In this document: in pieces, positions 53,514 to 60,567 of the stretch
How the letters are laid out: the number at the start of each line of letters is the position of its first letter
Position numbering within the stretch: the first letter of the stretch is position 1
Virus record (IMG/VR): IMGVR_UViG_3300021962_000041
Coordinates: 1-64,000 of that record
Direction: 5' to 3' (one strand)
Length of the DNA stretch: 64,000 bases
DNA from: a virus
Notes under the pieces: model-generated
What the model saw: the letters and a program-made list of their open reading frames with translations, nothing else
Databases searched by the model: none
Told to the model about the DNA's origin: nothing
Position numbers and translations under genes: made by a program

Positions 53514-53520
53514 CTGATGA

Positions 53521-54327
53521 TTATGATGTTTTCTTTGGTCTACCTCTCTTCTTTGGTTTTGGTTGCTCTTCTTCTACCTCTTCATGAACAGTTTCAAGAG
53601 TATTCAATGCAATCTCATCAATAATAGAATCAATCAATTGTGCTGTTTCTGTATCCTCTTCAGTCTGTGATGATTCTTCTTCCTCTAATGTATCTGGGTC
53701 AATACCTTGTGCAATTAGACGCTCTCTTTCCATCTTTCTCCACATTACTAATTCGGGAGAATCATCCTGTAGAGCAACATGATCAACAAAACCTACACTT
53801 TGCATTTCCTGTTCTGCAACCATTTGACGATGTGCTAATACCTCTTCCTCAGTATAATTGGGTTCTTCAGGTGTTGGATCAAACTCCCACATTGAACCAT
53901 TCCAATACCAATACAATGTACGACTATCAGGTTCTGGCATTGTCCATTTATACTTTGTTCCTAATTCCTTTTGATGTGGGAATCGTGGGCGATCAATTTC
54001 TGGATCTGGATTCAGAACCTTTTCCTTAACTTGTTCAAATCCAGATTCTAACCAATCCTGTTCACTAATTGTCCATTTCTCAATAGGACATGATTCTAAT
54101 GAGAACCTTACCTTATAAGCAAGGAAACATCCACAATGTCTACAACGTCCTTGTTTACCATCAAAGTAAGGACATTCTCTACAAATATCTAAACGTTGAT
54201 TTTGAATCTCTTGACTCACAAACAACTTTTCATGTCCATTGGCAAATGCTTCTTTAATCACTTCAAATGTGAACTTTGCCAGATTCTTACCTTGTTCTCC
54301 TAATGAAGGATATTCCTGTTCAGCCAT
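53521..54327 (-). CDS. Zinc-finger protein with C-terminal RGRP tail
   Basis: 268 residues. A cysteine domain near 49-80 (LDICRECPYF, then CRHCGCFLAYKVRFSLESCP) fits a small zinc domain like DUF6171 (from memory). The middle has a Trp-rich YWYWNGSMWEFDPTPEEPNY block and the C-terminus is acidic, then basic: EEEQPKPKKRGRPKKTS with an AT-hook-like RGRP. Proteins of this kind occur next to tail fibre genes in cyanophages. It may be a chaperone or a nucleic-acid binding protein. It follows the adhesin gene and ends at the terminator. Confidence 0.65.
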   Translation of the reverse strand: MAEQEYPSLGEQGKNLAKFTFEVIKEAFANGHEKLFVSQEIQNQRLDICRECPYFDGKQGRCRHCGCFLAYKVRFSLESCPIEKWTISEQDWLESGFEQVKEKVLNPDPEIDRPRFPHQKELGTKYKWTMPEPDSRTLYWYWNGSMWEFDPTPEEPNYTEEEVLAHRQMVAEQEMQSVGFVDHVALQDDSPELVMWRKMERERLIAQGIDPDTLEEEESSQTEEDTETAQLIDSIIDEIALNTLETVHEEVEEEQPKPKKRGRPKKTS

Positions 54328-54369
54328 GTTGTTTGAATAAAAAATGCACGTATACTAATTATAACACAA

Positions 54370-55494
54370 TTATTGATAAAGTCCTTTGATATTCGTCGTT
54401 GATCCACTGACGGTGTAGTTACCACCTGTGATTGCTCTTCCTGCAGTTCCACCATTAAATGCTCCAGTACCATTAGAATTATTACCCCAGTCTGCACCAT
54501 TGGATCCTCTTTCACCATCAAATCCATTTCCACCATAAGTTGGGCAACCACCTGGGGATCCTGAAGTTGGTCCTTCTGATTGTCCTAATGTTGCAGAATC
54601 AGTTCTTGTTAAAGTATAACCCTGACCATTTCCTCCTCCACCACCAGCACCACCAGGGGCACCAGGAACTGAAAAGACTTGTGCATATTGGCATTGACGA
54701 TAATACCAGTAATAAGTCGGTCCTTTGAAATACTGGGCACAAACACCATTATTAATACAACCATAGTCTGCAGTGGCACCTGCATTACATCCAGGACAAT
54801 TGTTACAACTCTGTCCAGTGTTCTGATTATAATAGGTCGTACATTGTCCAGATGTTCCTGTTGATCCTGCGGCACCTCTGGATCCACCAGCACCACCAGA
54901 CCAGATTCTGGCAGATCCTCCTACAACAATTTCAACTGGTCCACCAGATGGTGAATTCACATATAATGCAGGTCCGCCATTATTACCAGTTCCACCACCA
55001 CTGCTCTTTAATGCACCAGTTCCTCCCTGACCATAGATAAATCCATTCACCAGAATTTGTAAATTATAGGCAGTCGCATTGAATGATGCGGCATAGGCAC
55101 CCGTCGAAACATTACCACAAGTACCTTCAATGAAGATTCTTTTTTTAATGTTCTTTGCCAGATTGTTATTCCAATATGTTGATGCCTCTAAATTAATACC
55201 ATTCGCAGATGGTGTGGATACACTATTCGCATCCGTTCCACTTTGAATAATATCATAACGCTTAATCGAATAACGGAATTGTTGCGTCTTCCAGTTTGTC
55301 TGTGTTGATGTAATGGCTTCGTTTTCAGTGCAGTTCGGTACAACAGGATTCGTATTATTAGTTGAAAGTATTCTCAATAATTCTGATGCAGAAATCGGAC
55401 CAGGATTAACTGGTTGTTGGAAATCAGTTCTTAATGATGAAAAACTAATTGGACCAGATGAATATAATGGTGTTGTTGATATGGCAACTGACAT
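54370..55494 (-). CDS. Glycine-rich tail adhesin-like protein
   Basis: 374 residues. The N-terminus (SFSSLRTDFQQPVNPGPISA, ELLRI) is a conserved short anchor in cyanophage tail fibre proteins. The middle and end hold several glycine tracts (GGTGNNGGP, GGAGGSRGAAG, GAPGGAGGGGGNGQGY) separated by Tyr/Cys-rich loops, as in the polyglycine sandwich of T4-type gp38 adhesins. A cysteine-rich CNNCPGCNAG loop is unusual. It probably binds host receptors at the tip of a fibre. It should be the most variable part of this block. Confidence 0.7.
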   Translation of the reverse strand: MSVAISTTPLYSSGPISFSSLRTDFQQPVNPGPISASELLRILSTNNTNPVVPNCTENEAITSTQTNWKTQQFRYSIKRYDIIQSGTDANSVSTPSANGINLEASTYWNNNLAKNIKKRIFIEGTCGNVSTGAYAASFNATAYNLQILVNGFIYGQGGTGALKSSGGGTGNNGGPALYVNSPSGGPVEIVVGGSARIWSGGAGGSRGAAGSTGTSGQCTTYYNQNTGQSCNNCPGCNAGATADYGCINNGVCAQYFKGPTYYWYYRQCQYAQVFSVPGAPGGAGGGGGNGQGYTLTRTDSATLGQSEGPTSGSPGGCPTYGGNGFDGERGSNGADWGNNSNGTGAFNGGTAGRAITGGNYTVSGSTTNIKGLYQ

Positions 55495-55518
55495 CGAAAT
55501 AGAAGAAGATTCTTTTTG

Positions 55519-55794
55519 TTATTTAGAGTCTGTCTTCTTCAATTCAGTATAAGGTACACGTCCAGTCTCATGATACATTACCATGTCATACTTGAACTTA
55601 CATTCTAATGGTTTCTGATTACACATCTTCAATGTTTGATTGATGGTGCTTTCGGTATAGGCATTCGATCCTAATGCGAATCCTACAATACCAACTAGAA
55701 CCAGTGCAGGATAATACACCAGTTTGCTTTTCACTGAAACACTGGTACGATTTCCGAGTTCAGGTAACCCAACTTCTGTACGTGTTGTTCCCAT
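55519..55794 (-). CDS. Small membrane protein (91 aa)
   Basis: A single hydrophobic segment, LVYYPALVLVGIVGFALGSN, near 26-45 follows a polar N-terminus. The rest is a short soluble tail with two Cys (MCNQKPLECKFKYDMVMYHE). It is probably inserted in the inner membrane with the C-terminus outside. No family recognised. It follows the adhesin gene in plus coordinates by 25 bases. Confidence 0.65.
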   Translation of the reverse strand: MGTTRTEVGLPELGNRTSVSVKSKLVYYPALVLVGIVGFALGSNAYTESTINQTLKMCNQKPLECKFKYDMVMYHETGRVPYTELKKTDSK

Positions 55795-55806
55795 AATGAT
55801 GCGTCC

Positions 55807-56040
55807 TCAATGTTGTAAAAGATTGCGGTTTGTTTTGTTTGTTTGTTTCGTTTGTTCTTGTAGTAGATAACCTGGTACTTCATAATGATCATTCCAATGT
55901 CTTACGACCCCTGCGATAATAAAACAATTAGTAAGAAGATAAGAAAGGAATATAAAAGTCCGTACACCAGCAATGTGGTCTGCCTCTCTGTCATTTTTCG
56001 TTGCCTTCTCCCCAAGTGCTTTCGCCCATAATCTCCACAT
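55807..56040 (-). CDS. Conserved membrane protein MWRLWAKALGEK (77 aa)
   Basis: Started at MWRLWAKALGEKATKNDREA. The next segment, VRTFIFLSYLLTNCFIIAGV, is a single transmembrane helix, followed by a VRHWNDHYEVPGYLLQEQ tail. Proteins with this N-terminus are common in T4-like cyanophages. The start region lies inside the upstream gene in a different frame (50-base overlap). Function unknown. Confidence 0.75.
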   Translation of the reverse strand: MWRLWAKALGEKATKNDREADHIAGVRTFIFLSYLLTNCFIIAGVVRHWNDHYEVPGYLLQEQTKQTNKTNRNLLQH

Positions 56041-56284
56041 ATTTTTTCTCTTCTTCATGGACAGATTCTCTTGATTTTACATAGGTCAATTCATTCCATT
56101 GATTATGATAACACAGCACCATCAAACGATCATTGCGATGAATGGAACATGCCTCATAGTTTTCTTCATTTTTTGGTTTGACTCCAATCTCAATTGTAAT
56201 GTACTTCTTATCCTTGAAATACACCCATCCTTCAATATGAGGTTTCCACTTTACATAATGATTGACTTCGGGAGTATAACTCAT
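55991..56284 (-). CDS. Conserved small protein (97 aa)
   Basis: MSYTPEVNHYVKWKPHIEGW is followed by KKYITIEIGVKPKNEENYEA and a polar C-terminus rich in Glu and Lys (SRESVHEEEKKYVEIMGEST). Beta-rich and soluble. Members of this group occur next to the MWRLWAKALGEK protein. The ATG overlaps the upstream stop by four bases. Confidence 0.7.
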   Translation of the reverse strand: MSYTPEVNHYVKWKPHIEGWVYFKDKKYITIEIGVKPKNEENYEACSIHRNDRLMVLCYHNQWNELTYVKSRESVHEEEKKYVEIMGESTWGEGNEK

Positions 56285-56562
56285 ACAAATGCAGACTCAA
56301 GTGGCGTTTGCTTTGGTATCATAGCAGAATATGGAGTTGTTTGTGCTATACTAACAGCGTTCCCGACCTTGCTGGAATTAATTGGGGCATAATAGGTTCG
56401 GGTCTTGGTGTTGTAGAACCCCCAAATAGAACGGACAGGATTGCCCCCATTATAATCAAAATGAGTGCAGTTCCAAATCCAAATAGAAATGACATTTCGT
56501 TTGAACTCTTCATACTCATAACGATAACCTTCGGGTGCTTGATGTGGGAATTCAATAGTCAT
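56281..56562 (-). CDS. Conserved small protein (93 aa)
   Basis: Started at MTIEFPHQAPEGYRYEYEEF; an ATG two codons upstream is also possible. RNVISIWIWNCTHFDYNGGN and RSIWGFYNTKTRTYYAPINS follow, a beta-rich fold typical of this cyanophage family. No catalytic motif. It overlaps both neighbours by a few bases, so it is part of a coupled small-gene chain. Confidence 0.75.
   Translation of the reverse strand: MTIEFPHQAPEGYRYEYEEFKRNVISIWIWNCTHFDYNGGNPVRSIWGFYNTKTRTYYAPINSSKVGNAVSIAQTTPYSAMIPKQTPLESAFV
56346..56495 (-). CDS. Possible overprinted membrane peptide (49 aa)
   Basis: In another frame of the 93-residue gene, MSFLFGFGTALILIIMGAIL plus SVLFGG would form a clean transmembrane helix, followed by a proline-rich tail. 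It starts with ATG and has a stop, but no strong ribosome site. It may be accidental hydrophobicity; kept at low confidence because the gene chain is dense and overlaps are common here. Confidence 0.2.
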   Translation of the reverse strand: MSFLFGFGTALILIIMGAILSVLFGGSTTPRPEPIMPQLIPARSGTLLV

Positions 56563-56854
56563 CACCATATTCTAAACCAGATTCGGCATTCATCAATTCG
56601 ACAGTTGTTTGATACCCTTTGGCAATGGTCAGTTCATGAGTCTTTCCGATGTCTTCCAGTGCTTCAACATCGAACTCTGGTGCAGTGATCCAACTAAAAC
56701 CTTTGCCAAAAGTGTTATCGGGATTGACCACATACCAATGGCAAGCAGTATCAGGAACGAAAACAGAACATTTCTTCCAGTCATTGTCCCATTGTGGTAC
56801 TTGTACAAATGATAGTGCGGCAAATAGAAAACCGAAAAGACTCAGAAACATCAT
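56552..56854 (-). CDS. Secreted or membrane-anchored small protein (100 aa)
   Basis: MMFLSLFGFLFAALSFVQVP is a signal or anchor segment. The rest, with a CSVFVPDTACHWYVVNPDNT loop that contains two Cys and a soluble TAPEFDVEALEDIGKTHELT part, probably lies in the periplasm. It overlaps the upstream gene by four bases. No family recognised. Confidence 0.7.
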   Translation of the reverse strand: MMFLSLFGFLFAALSFVQVPQWDNDWKKCSVFVPDTACHWYVVNPDNTFGKGFSWITAPEFDVEALEDIGKTHELTIAKGYQTTVELMNAESGLEYGDDY

Positions 56855-57009
56855 TCACAAAGATAAACTTTTAGATACTCTGGATTGATACCACCAGCAA
56901 GCAATGTATTTAGAATTTCATCGCATTGTTCTTTGGTGACACCATCGGCAACTGCTTCCCAACCTCCAGTATAATTCTGAAGGATTTTGTAACGTGGTTC
57001 TTCTGTCAT
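56851..57009 (-). CDS. Small conserved protein (52 aa)
   Basis: MTEEPRYKILQNYTGGWEAV is followed by ADGVTKEQCDEILNTLLAGG and ends INPEYLKVYLCE. It has a beta-alpha-beta layout; the pattern GWEAVAxGxTKEQCDE is familiar from small cyanophage proteins. Its stop overlaps the ATG of the next gene. Confidence 0.75.
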   Translation of the reverse strand: MTEEPRYKILQNYTGGWEAVADGVTKEQCDEILNTLLAGGINPEYLKVYLCE

Positions 57010-57011
57010 GA

Positions 57012-57257
57012 TCAGGTCAGGAAGATGTCAATGACTCGGGACTCTTCATCCTCGGCAAGTGCAAACTTAGGTGCCTTGACAATGTTAGGCATCACGCGAT
57101 CTTCATATTGTGGATCAAATGGATTGGTTTCACCTTCATCAAAATTAGTCAGAAGATCAAAACACTCCTGATCATTTTCGGCAATGACACTAATCATTCC
57201 ACCATACTCGGAGGAAGGAAACGGAACCCAATAATCAACAAGATAAATGTACTTCAT
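57012..57257 (-). CDS. Conserved protein MKYIYLVDYWVPFPSSEYGG (81 aa)
   Basis: Start chosen at MKYIYLVDYWVPFPSSEYGG; an upstream in-frame extension is weak. GGMISVIAENDQECFDLLTN follows, and the C-terminal part (KFALAEDEESRVIDIFLT) completes an alpha/beta fold. This family is widespread in marine T4-like cyanophages but has no known function. Confidence 0.8.
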   Translation of the reverse strand: MKYIYLVDYWVPFPSSEYGGMISVIAENDQECFDLLTNFDEGETNPFDPQYEDRVMPNIVKAPKFALAEDEESRVIDIFLT

Positions 57258-57270
57258 TTGTTTTTCTAAA

Positions 57271-57441
57271 TTACTCCTCAATTTTAGATGAATGAGTCAG
57301 ATTTGTCAACTGACGTTGTAGTTCAACTTTTACCGAAACCAGATGACCATACATAAACTTTTGATACTCATTATCCTCAATCAAAGAGATAATGTTATCA
57401 ATCTGCATCAGTGCAAGAATGAGTTTTGTCTGTTCACTCAT
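57271..57441 (-). CDS. Small helical protein (56 aa)
   Basis: MSEQTKLILALMQIDNIISL, then EDNEYQKFMYGHLVSVKVEL and a QRQLTNLTHSS tail. Two long helices, as in other phage small proteins of this type. Its ATG overlaps the stop of the upstream gene by four bases. Confidence 0.75.
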   Translation of the reverse strand: MSEQTKLILALMQIDNIISLIEDNEYQKFMYGHLVSVKVELQRQLTNLTHSSKIEE

Positions 57442-57620
57442 ACAAACTCTGAAATGTAGTAATCAACAGTTACCTCAAGTTCTGCTGCCTTGGTCTCAAA
57501 ATAACTTTGAGTGTACTTACGTGCAGCCTCACGTCGTACATAGTTTTGGACTTCAACATCAGCATGTTTCATAAAGTCCTCAAAAGCAGTCATAAACTGC
57601 TTGATGTCTTCATCGTTCAT
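57438..57620 (-). CDS. Small acidic protein ending YYISEFV (60 aa)
   Basis: Started at MNDEDIKQFMTAFEDFMKHA. The C-terminal KAAELEVTVDYYISEFV matches the end of the 44-residue protein at 51.4 kb, so these are paralogues. The middle YVRREAARKYTQSYFETK is helical. It overlaps both neighbours. Function unknown. Confidence 0.7.
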   Translation of the reverse strand: MNDEDIKQFMTAFEDFMKHADVEVQNYVRREAARKYTQSYFETKAAELEVTVDYYISEFV

Positions 57621-57747
57621 TTGCACATCCAATGGTTTGACAATAATAGGACTCAAACATACGATTGTCACGTTGAATTAACCAATAGTTATAACTCAAC
57701 ATGCCAATCGCAATCAATGCACCATAAAACACATACTTCCGTGTCAT
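57610..57747 (-). CDS. Small membrane protein (45 aa)
   Basis: MTRKYVFYGALIAIGMLSYN has a single hydrophobic helix, followed by a YWLIQRDNRMFESYYCQTIG tail with two Cys. The N-terminal positive charges predict a cytoplasmic N-terminus. It overlaps the next gene by 11 bases and the upstream one by one base. Confidence 0.7.
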   Translation of the reverse strand: MTRKYVFYGALIAIGMLSYNYWLIQRDNRMFESYYCQTIGCANER

Positions 57748-57995
57748 CAGCAAGCACCTGCCATAGGATTGACATTCTTGACTTCAGTGTTGAAACCAGT
57801 CACTTCCCAACCCATACCAATACGCTCATCCATTTCACGCTCAAACTCACGCTTGGTGATGCACTTGTAAGACATAGCATCAACACCACGGAACTTGAGC
57901 ACCTTGAACATGTGACGGGTGCTATCTTTGACAGGATAGTAATCCACAGTCATGGAGGGTTTGCCGTCGATCTTGGAGAAGGTGGAGAGTTGCAT
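57747..57995 (-). CDS. Conserved protein (82 aa) with its own promoter cassette
   Basis: MQLSTFSKIDGKPSMTVDYY is followed by VKDSTRHMFKVLKFRGVDAM and a helix FEREMDERIGMGWEVTGFNT. A beta-rich front and helical back; no known family. It has a TATAAT box and leader nearly identical to that of the 52-residue gene at 59.5 kb. Confidence 0.75.
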   Translation of the reverse strand: MQLSTFSKIDGKPSMTVDYYPVKDSTRHMFKVLKFRGVDAMSYKCITKREFEREMDERIGMGWEVTGFNTEVKNVNPMAGAC

Positions 57996-58000
57996 GGGGT

Positions 58001-58028
58001 GTTCCCTTGACTACCTTAGTATTATAGG
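58001..58028 (-). promoter_or_regulatory. Promoter-leader cassette, copy 1
   Basis: A 28-base block with GTTCCCTTGACTACCTTAGT plus the -10 box TATAAT on the minus strand. It lies just upstream of the 82-residue gene. 27 of 28 bases match the copy at 59,598. Confidence 0.6.
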
Positions 58029-58232
58029 TCAGAAGGACGGCACCACGTCGTTCCGTAGACCAGTTTGCGAACTGTCCATCTGCTCGAACATGGTGTAAAG
58101 TTTGTTATACAATGCTGGCACACTTCCATATTCCCGTGCAATTTGATTTTCCTCACGGAGATTCAGTAACTGCAGTGCAGATAGAATTACACCAATTTCA
58201 TGAACATTCAGTTGTACATTTGTTTCTGTCAT
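58029..58232 (-). CDS. Small helical protein (67 aa)
   Basis: Started at MTETNVQLNVHEIGVILSAL; the longer frame would overlap the secreted protein gene. LQLLNLREENQIAREYGSVP and ALYNKLYTMFEQM form helices of a family seen in other cyanophages (pattern AREYGSVPALYNKLYT). Function unknown. Confidence 0.75.
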   Translation of the reverse strand: MTETNVQLNVHEIGVILSALQLLNLREENQIAREYGSVPALYNKLYTMFEQMDSSQTGLRNDVVPSF

Positions 58233-58237
58233 TGTTT

Positions 58238-58627
58238 TCAATCCCAACTAACATTTTGAACAAGAAAACCAGGCATTACATAAGTCCATGCTCCAGTTTC
58301 ATTACTACCACCAACTTTATACTCCCACTTGTACTCAAACTTATTGTGACTATCCCATGTCACATATCCTTTCTCCTTGTCAAATCGTCCTTTGATCGTC
58401 AAACCATGTTTGTTAGAGAAAATGTTACGAGTGCGAAGCGCACCACCAGTCTCACGGGTTTCTACAACTTTACAGGTGTCGGGATACGTTTGAAGTCCTG
58501 CTTCAAGCAGACAAGGAGTTTCATATACAAATGGACGATACACCTTGGGTTTAACTGGTGCAGGTGCAGTTTGTGCAAATGCTGGTGATACCAATAGCAA
58601 CGATGCGATTAGAAAAAACTTTTTCAT
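58238..58627 (-). CDS. Secreted protein with signal peptide (129 aa)
   Basis: MKKFFLIASLLLVSPAFAQT is a clear signal peptide with an AFA|Q cleavage site. The mature part has two Cys (ETPCLLEAGLQTYPDTCKVV, likely a disulfide) and beta-rich text (FEYKWEYKVGGSNETGAWTY). It is probably exported to the periplasm by the host. It overlaps the RlpA-like gene by four bases, so the two may act together on the cell envelope. Confidence 0.8.
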   Translation of the reverse strand: MKKFFLIASLLLVSPAFAQTAPAPVKPKVYRPFVYETPCLLEAGLQTYPDTCKVVETRETGGALRTRNIFSNKHGLTIKGRFDKEKGYVTWDSHNKFEYKWEYKVGGSNETGAWTYVMPGFLVQNVSWD

Positions 58628-58938
58628 CCAACTACCCTCCAACATACGGTCGCGTTTCCTTGTTTTGTAGAGGCAATGTGAGTAAATGCAGAATAACTCA
58701 AGTCAAGATCAGCATGAGAATAAGGACCGCGATCATTGATTCTTACGATTACCTGTTTGAGATTGTCTTGGTTTGTAACTCTAATTTTAGTTCCCATAGG
58801 TAGGTAAGGGTGAGCAGCAGTCCAACGATAAGCATCAAATCGTTCTCCATTTGCGGTAGTTTGTCCATGAAATCCATCACCAATTCCATAGAATGTGGCA
58901 ACTCCGCAAGTAAGACCAGCAATCAGTGTTTCAATCAT
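58624..58938 (-). CDS. RlpA-like double-psi beta-barrel protein
   Basis: 104 residues started at MIETLIAGLTCGVATFYGIG. It matches the RlpA/expansin-like double-psi barrel: ATFYGIGDGFHGQTTANGER, then TAAHPYLPMGTKIRVTN and the hallmark VIVRINDRGPYSHAD with the conserved Asp of NDRGP, ending DLSYSAFTHIA. RlpA proteins cut denuded peptidoglycan glycan strands. The phage protein lacks a SPOR domain and has only a short hydrophobic start. It may help in lysis or in remodelling the wall. The activity is inferred from the family. Confidence 0.85.
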   Translation of the reverse strand: MIETLIAGLTCGVATFYGIGDGFHGQTTANGERFDAYRWTAAHPYLPMGTKIRVTNQDNLKQVIVRINDRGPYSHADLDLSYSAFTHIASTKQGNATVCWRVVG

Positions 58939-59129
58939 TGTTTGATCTTGAGTTCCCAAACATCACGACTCAGAGATTGAATGGCAGAATTGATACTACC
59001 ATCCAGAGAGTGAACTTTATACTCAAGTTCACCCAGTTGGCGATACAGGTTGAGACACATCAGAGTATTGGCGGCAATACCAACAATGATGGACCAACCA
59101 ACAACTTTCTCAAGATTTACATCACTCAT
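58935..59129 (-). CDS. Small membrane protein with coiled-coil tail (64 aa)
   Basis: MSDVNLEKVVGWSIIVGIAA has a transmembrane helix near 11-31 (with NTLMCLNLY), followed by a helical YRQLGELEYKVHSLDGSINS, SAIQSLSRDVWELK tail. This topology resembles phage spanin- or holin-like accessory proteins. Placed next to the RlpA-like gene, a role in lysis is possible but unproven. Confidence 0.65.
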   Translation of the reverse strand: MSDVNLEKVVGWSIIVGIAANTLMCLNLYRQLGELEYKVHSLDGSINSAIQSLSRDVWELKIKQ

Positions 59130-59283
59130 TTTCATCAGGGGCAAAAGCAAGTTCAAGATAATTATAACCGATTACCTTTCGTCCTTGATGCGAATCGGTA
59201 TCGATCTTTACACCTTCGCTTTGAAGTTTATCAAGGCGACGTGCAGTTGATTCATTCAGTTTTGCAGTCCAATAGTAACTCAT
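59122..59283 (-). CDS. Small conserved protein (53 aa)
   Basis: MSYYWTAKLNESTARRLDKL is followed by QSEGVKIDTDSHQGRKVIGY and ends NYLELAFAPDENE. Soluble alpha/beta. It overlaps the membrane protein downstream by eight bases and the gene upstream by four. Confidence 0.7.
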   Translation of the reverse strand: MSYYWTAKLNESTARRLDKLQSEGVKIDTDSHQGRKVIGYNYLELAFAPDENE

Positions 59284-59435
59284 GAGATTCCTCCTGTTTT
59301 GTTATATTCTATCATAGAACGCCGTGCAGCGTAAGCCTCAAATTCAGATGGGAATGATGCAATGGTCCGACCATTATCTGCCCAGTACAGATACCAACGT
59401 CTGGCAAACTGTTTGATAAGAATTGGTTTGTTCAT
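59280..59435 (-). CDS. Small conserved protein (51 aa)
   Basis: MNKPILIKQFARRWYLYWAD, then NGRTIASFPSEFEAYAARRS and a basic end. The pattern of a beta hairpin followed by a helix is like small phage inhibitors of host enzymes, but no specific family is recognised. It overlaps both neighbours by four and one bases. Confidence 0.7.
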   Translation of the reverse strand: MNKPILIKQFARRWYLYWADNGRTIASFPSEFEAYAARRSMIEYNKTGGIS

Positions 59436-59593
59436 CAGTCCTCAGGATAAAGTTTCCAACCATCGGGATAAAGTCCCATCTCTTCACAACGCACCTCATA
59501 AGCAATACGCTGTAAGCAAAGCAGATCCATCGATTCAACTGCTTTCATGATAGAGCGGCGAATCTGCTTGTCTTGAATGGTGTCGGTGACCAT
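59435..59593 (-). CDS. Small helical protein (52 aa)
   Basis: MVTDTIQDKQIRRSIMKAVE is followed by SMDLLCLQRIAYEVRCEEMG and ends LYPDGWKLYPED. It is helical and has two Cys. It has the second copy of the promoter-leader cassette, with a TTGAGA-N16-TATAAT promoter. It starts the small-gene chain that runs down to the adhesin. Confidence 0.7.
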   Translation of the reverse strand: MVTDTIQDKQIRRSIMKAVESMDLLCLQRIAYEVRCEEMGLYPDGWKLYPED

Positions 59594-59597
59594 TGCG

Positions 59598-59645
59598 GTT
59601 CCCTTGACTACCTTTGTATTATAGGGCAAAAGAAAGGGGTCTCAA
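59598..59645 (-). promoter_or_regulatory. Promoter-leader cassette, copy 2 (TTGAGA-N16-TATAAT)
   Basis: 28-base block (27/28 identical to the copy at 58,001) with a TATAAT box, plus a good -35 TTGAGA that the first copy lacks. It drives the 52-residue gene. Confidence 0.65.
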
Positions 59646-59652
59646 CGACCCC

Positions 59653-59675
59653 TGTGCCACTTGTTCAACTGTCCA
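59653..59675 (-). repeat. TGTGCCA-type hairpin near the methylase stop
   Basis: TGTGCCAC ... TGTCCA, a degenerate copy of the hairpin family with the methylase TGA stop in the loop. Confidence 0.45.
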
Positions 59676-60567
59676 CCTTCACGATCAGGATCTCATGGGA
59701 TTCTTTAGTATTGCCCCCACCAGACAGGATTCGATTGTCACCAATACGTGTCTCTCCTAATTGATAGGAATAGTGCCATTCTGGGAAATACTGATCAAAA
59801 TCTTTGTAGTATTCACGGATCGTCTCACAATTGTTATAAGACAGGATAAAACTGCCTTTGTGATTGTGCAGCAGATCTCTCAGTGTTTCATGATCAAAAC
59901 CAGTATGATGCACGTCAATGTTGCAGTTGGGATACATTCCCTTCAGCATTTTGTTATCAGAATCCTTATCCAAATAGTATGGTGGATCCAGATACAGGAG
60001 ATCACCAGAATGTTCTGGGATTACATCAACAAACGATGCCTTCTCTACGTGCAGATCCTTATTGGTATATGCTCTGATGTTGTGGACCATCTTATCCCAT
60101 TTAGTCTGACTTTCATAGATCTTACTCATCCAACCCAGATACATCGGTCCATAGGACAGGTTATGGTTGAAGTAATAGTATGCTGCAGCAGTCAGATCAT
60201 CCAGTTGGATTGAATCACGCTTATAATAATCAGTGTGCCAATCTTTCAGCATATCCTGAGTATACTGCCACTGCAACAGCAACTCTTTGATTTCAGCATA
60301 TTTTTCCTTGGTAGGAGTCAACTCCTGAAGTTTATCTGCCAACTCATTAGGAGAAGACAGAAGAACATTCCAGAAGTTGACCAGAGCATCAAAGATGTCG
60401 AACCCATAGACAGGAATGCCAAGTTCAGATGCCCATTTTGATTCTAAACTACCTCCACCAACAAATGGTGAGATGATACGCTGGGGATATGGAAGTCTAG
60501 GAATATATTGAGTGATAAGTTTGTATGCCTTTGACTTACCACCAGCATAACGGAGAGGTGTTTTCAT
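59665..60567 (-). CDS. dam: DNA adenine-N6 methylase, D12 class (Dam-like)
   Basis: 300 residues (Dam is 278). It transfers a methyl group from AdoMet to adenine N6 in DNA. Motifs: RYAGGKSK at 6-13, motif I SPFVGGGSLE at 33-42, the motif II region PVYGFDIFDALVNFW, the catalytic DPPYYL at 194-199, and YNNCETIREYYKDF near the end. All elements of an active D12/MethyltransfD12 enzyme are present. The target site is not known (GATC in Dam relatives). It overlaps the DGQHR gene by four bases, so the two are one transcript. Confidence 0.93.
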   Translation of the reverse strand: MKTPLRYAGGKSKAYKLITQYIPRLPYPQRIISPFVGGGSLESKWASELGIPVYGFDIFDALVNFWNVLLSSPNELADKLQELTPTKEKYAEIKELLLQWQYTQDMLKDWHTDYYKRDSIQLDDLTAAAYYYFNHNLSYGPMYLGWMSKIYESQTKWDKMVHNIRAYTNKDLHVEKASFVDVIPEHSGDLLYLDPPYYLDKDSDNKMLKGMYPNCNIDVHHTGFDHETLRDLLHNHKGSFILSYNNCETIREYYKDFDQYFPEWHYSYQLGETRIGDNRILSGGGNTKESHEILIVKVDS

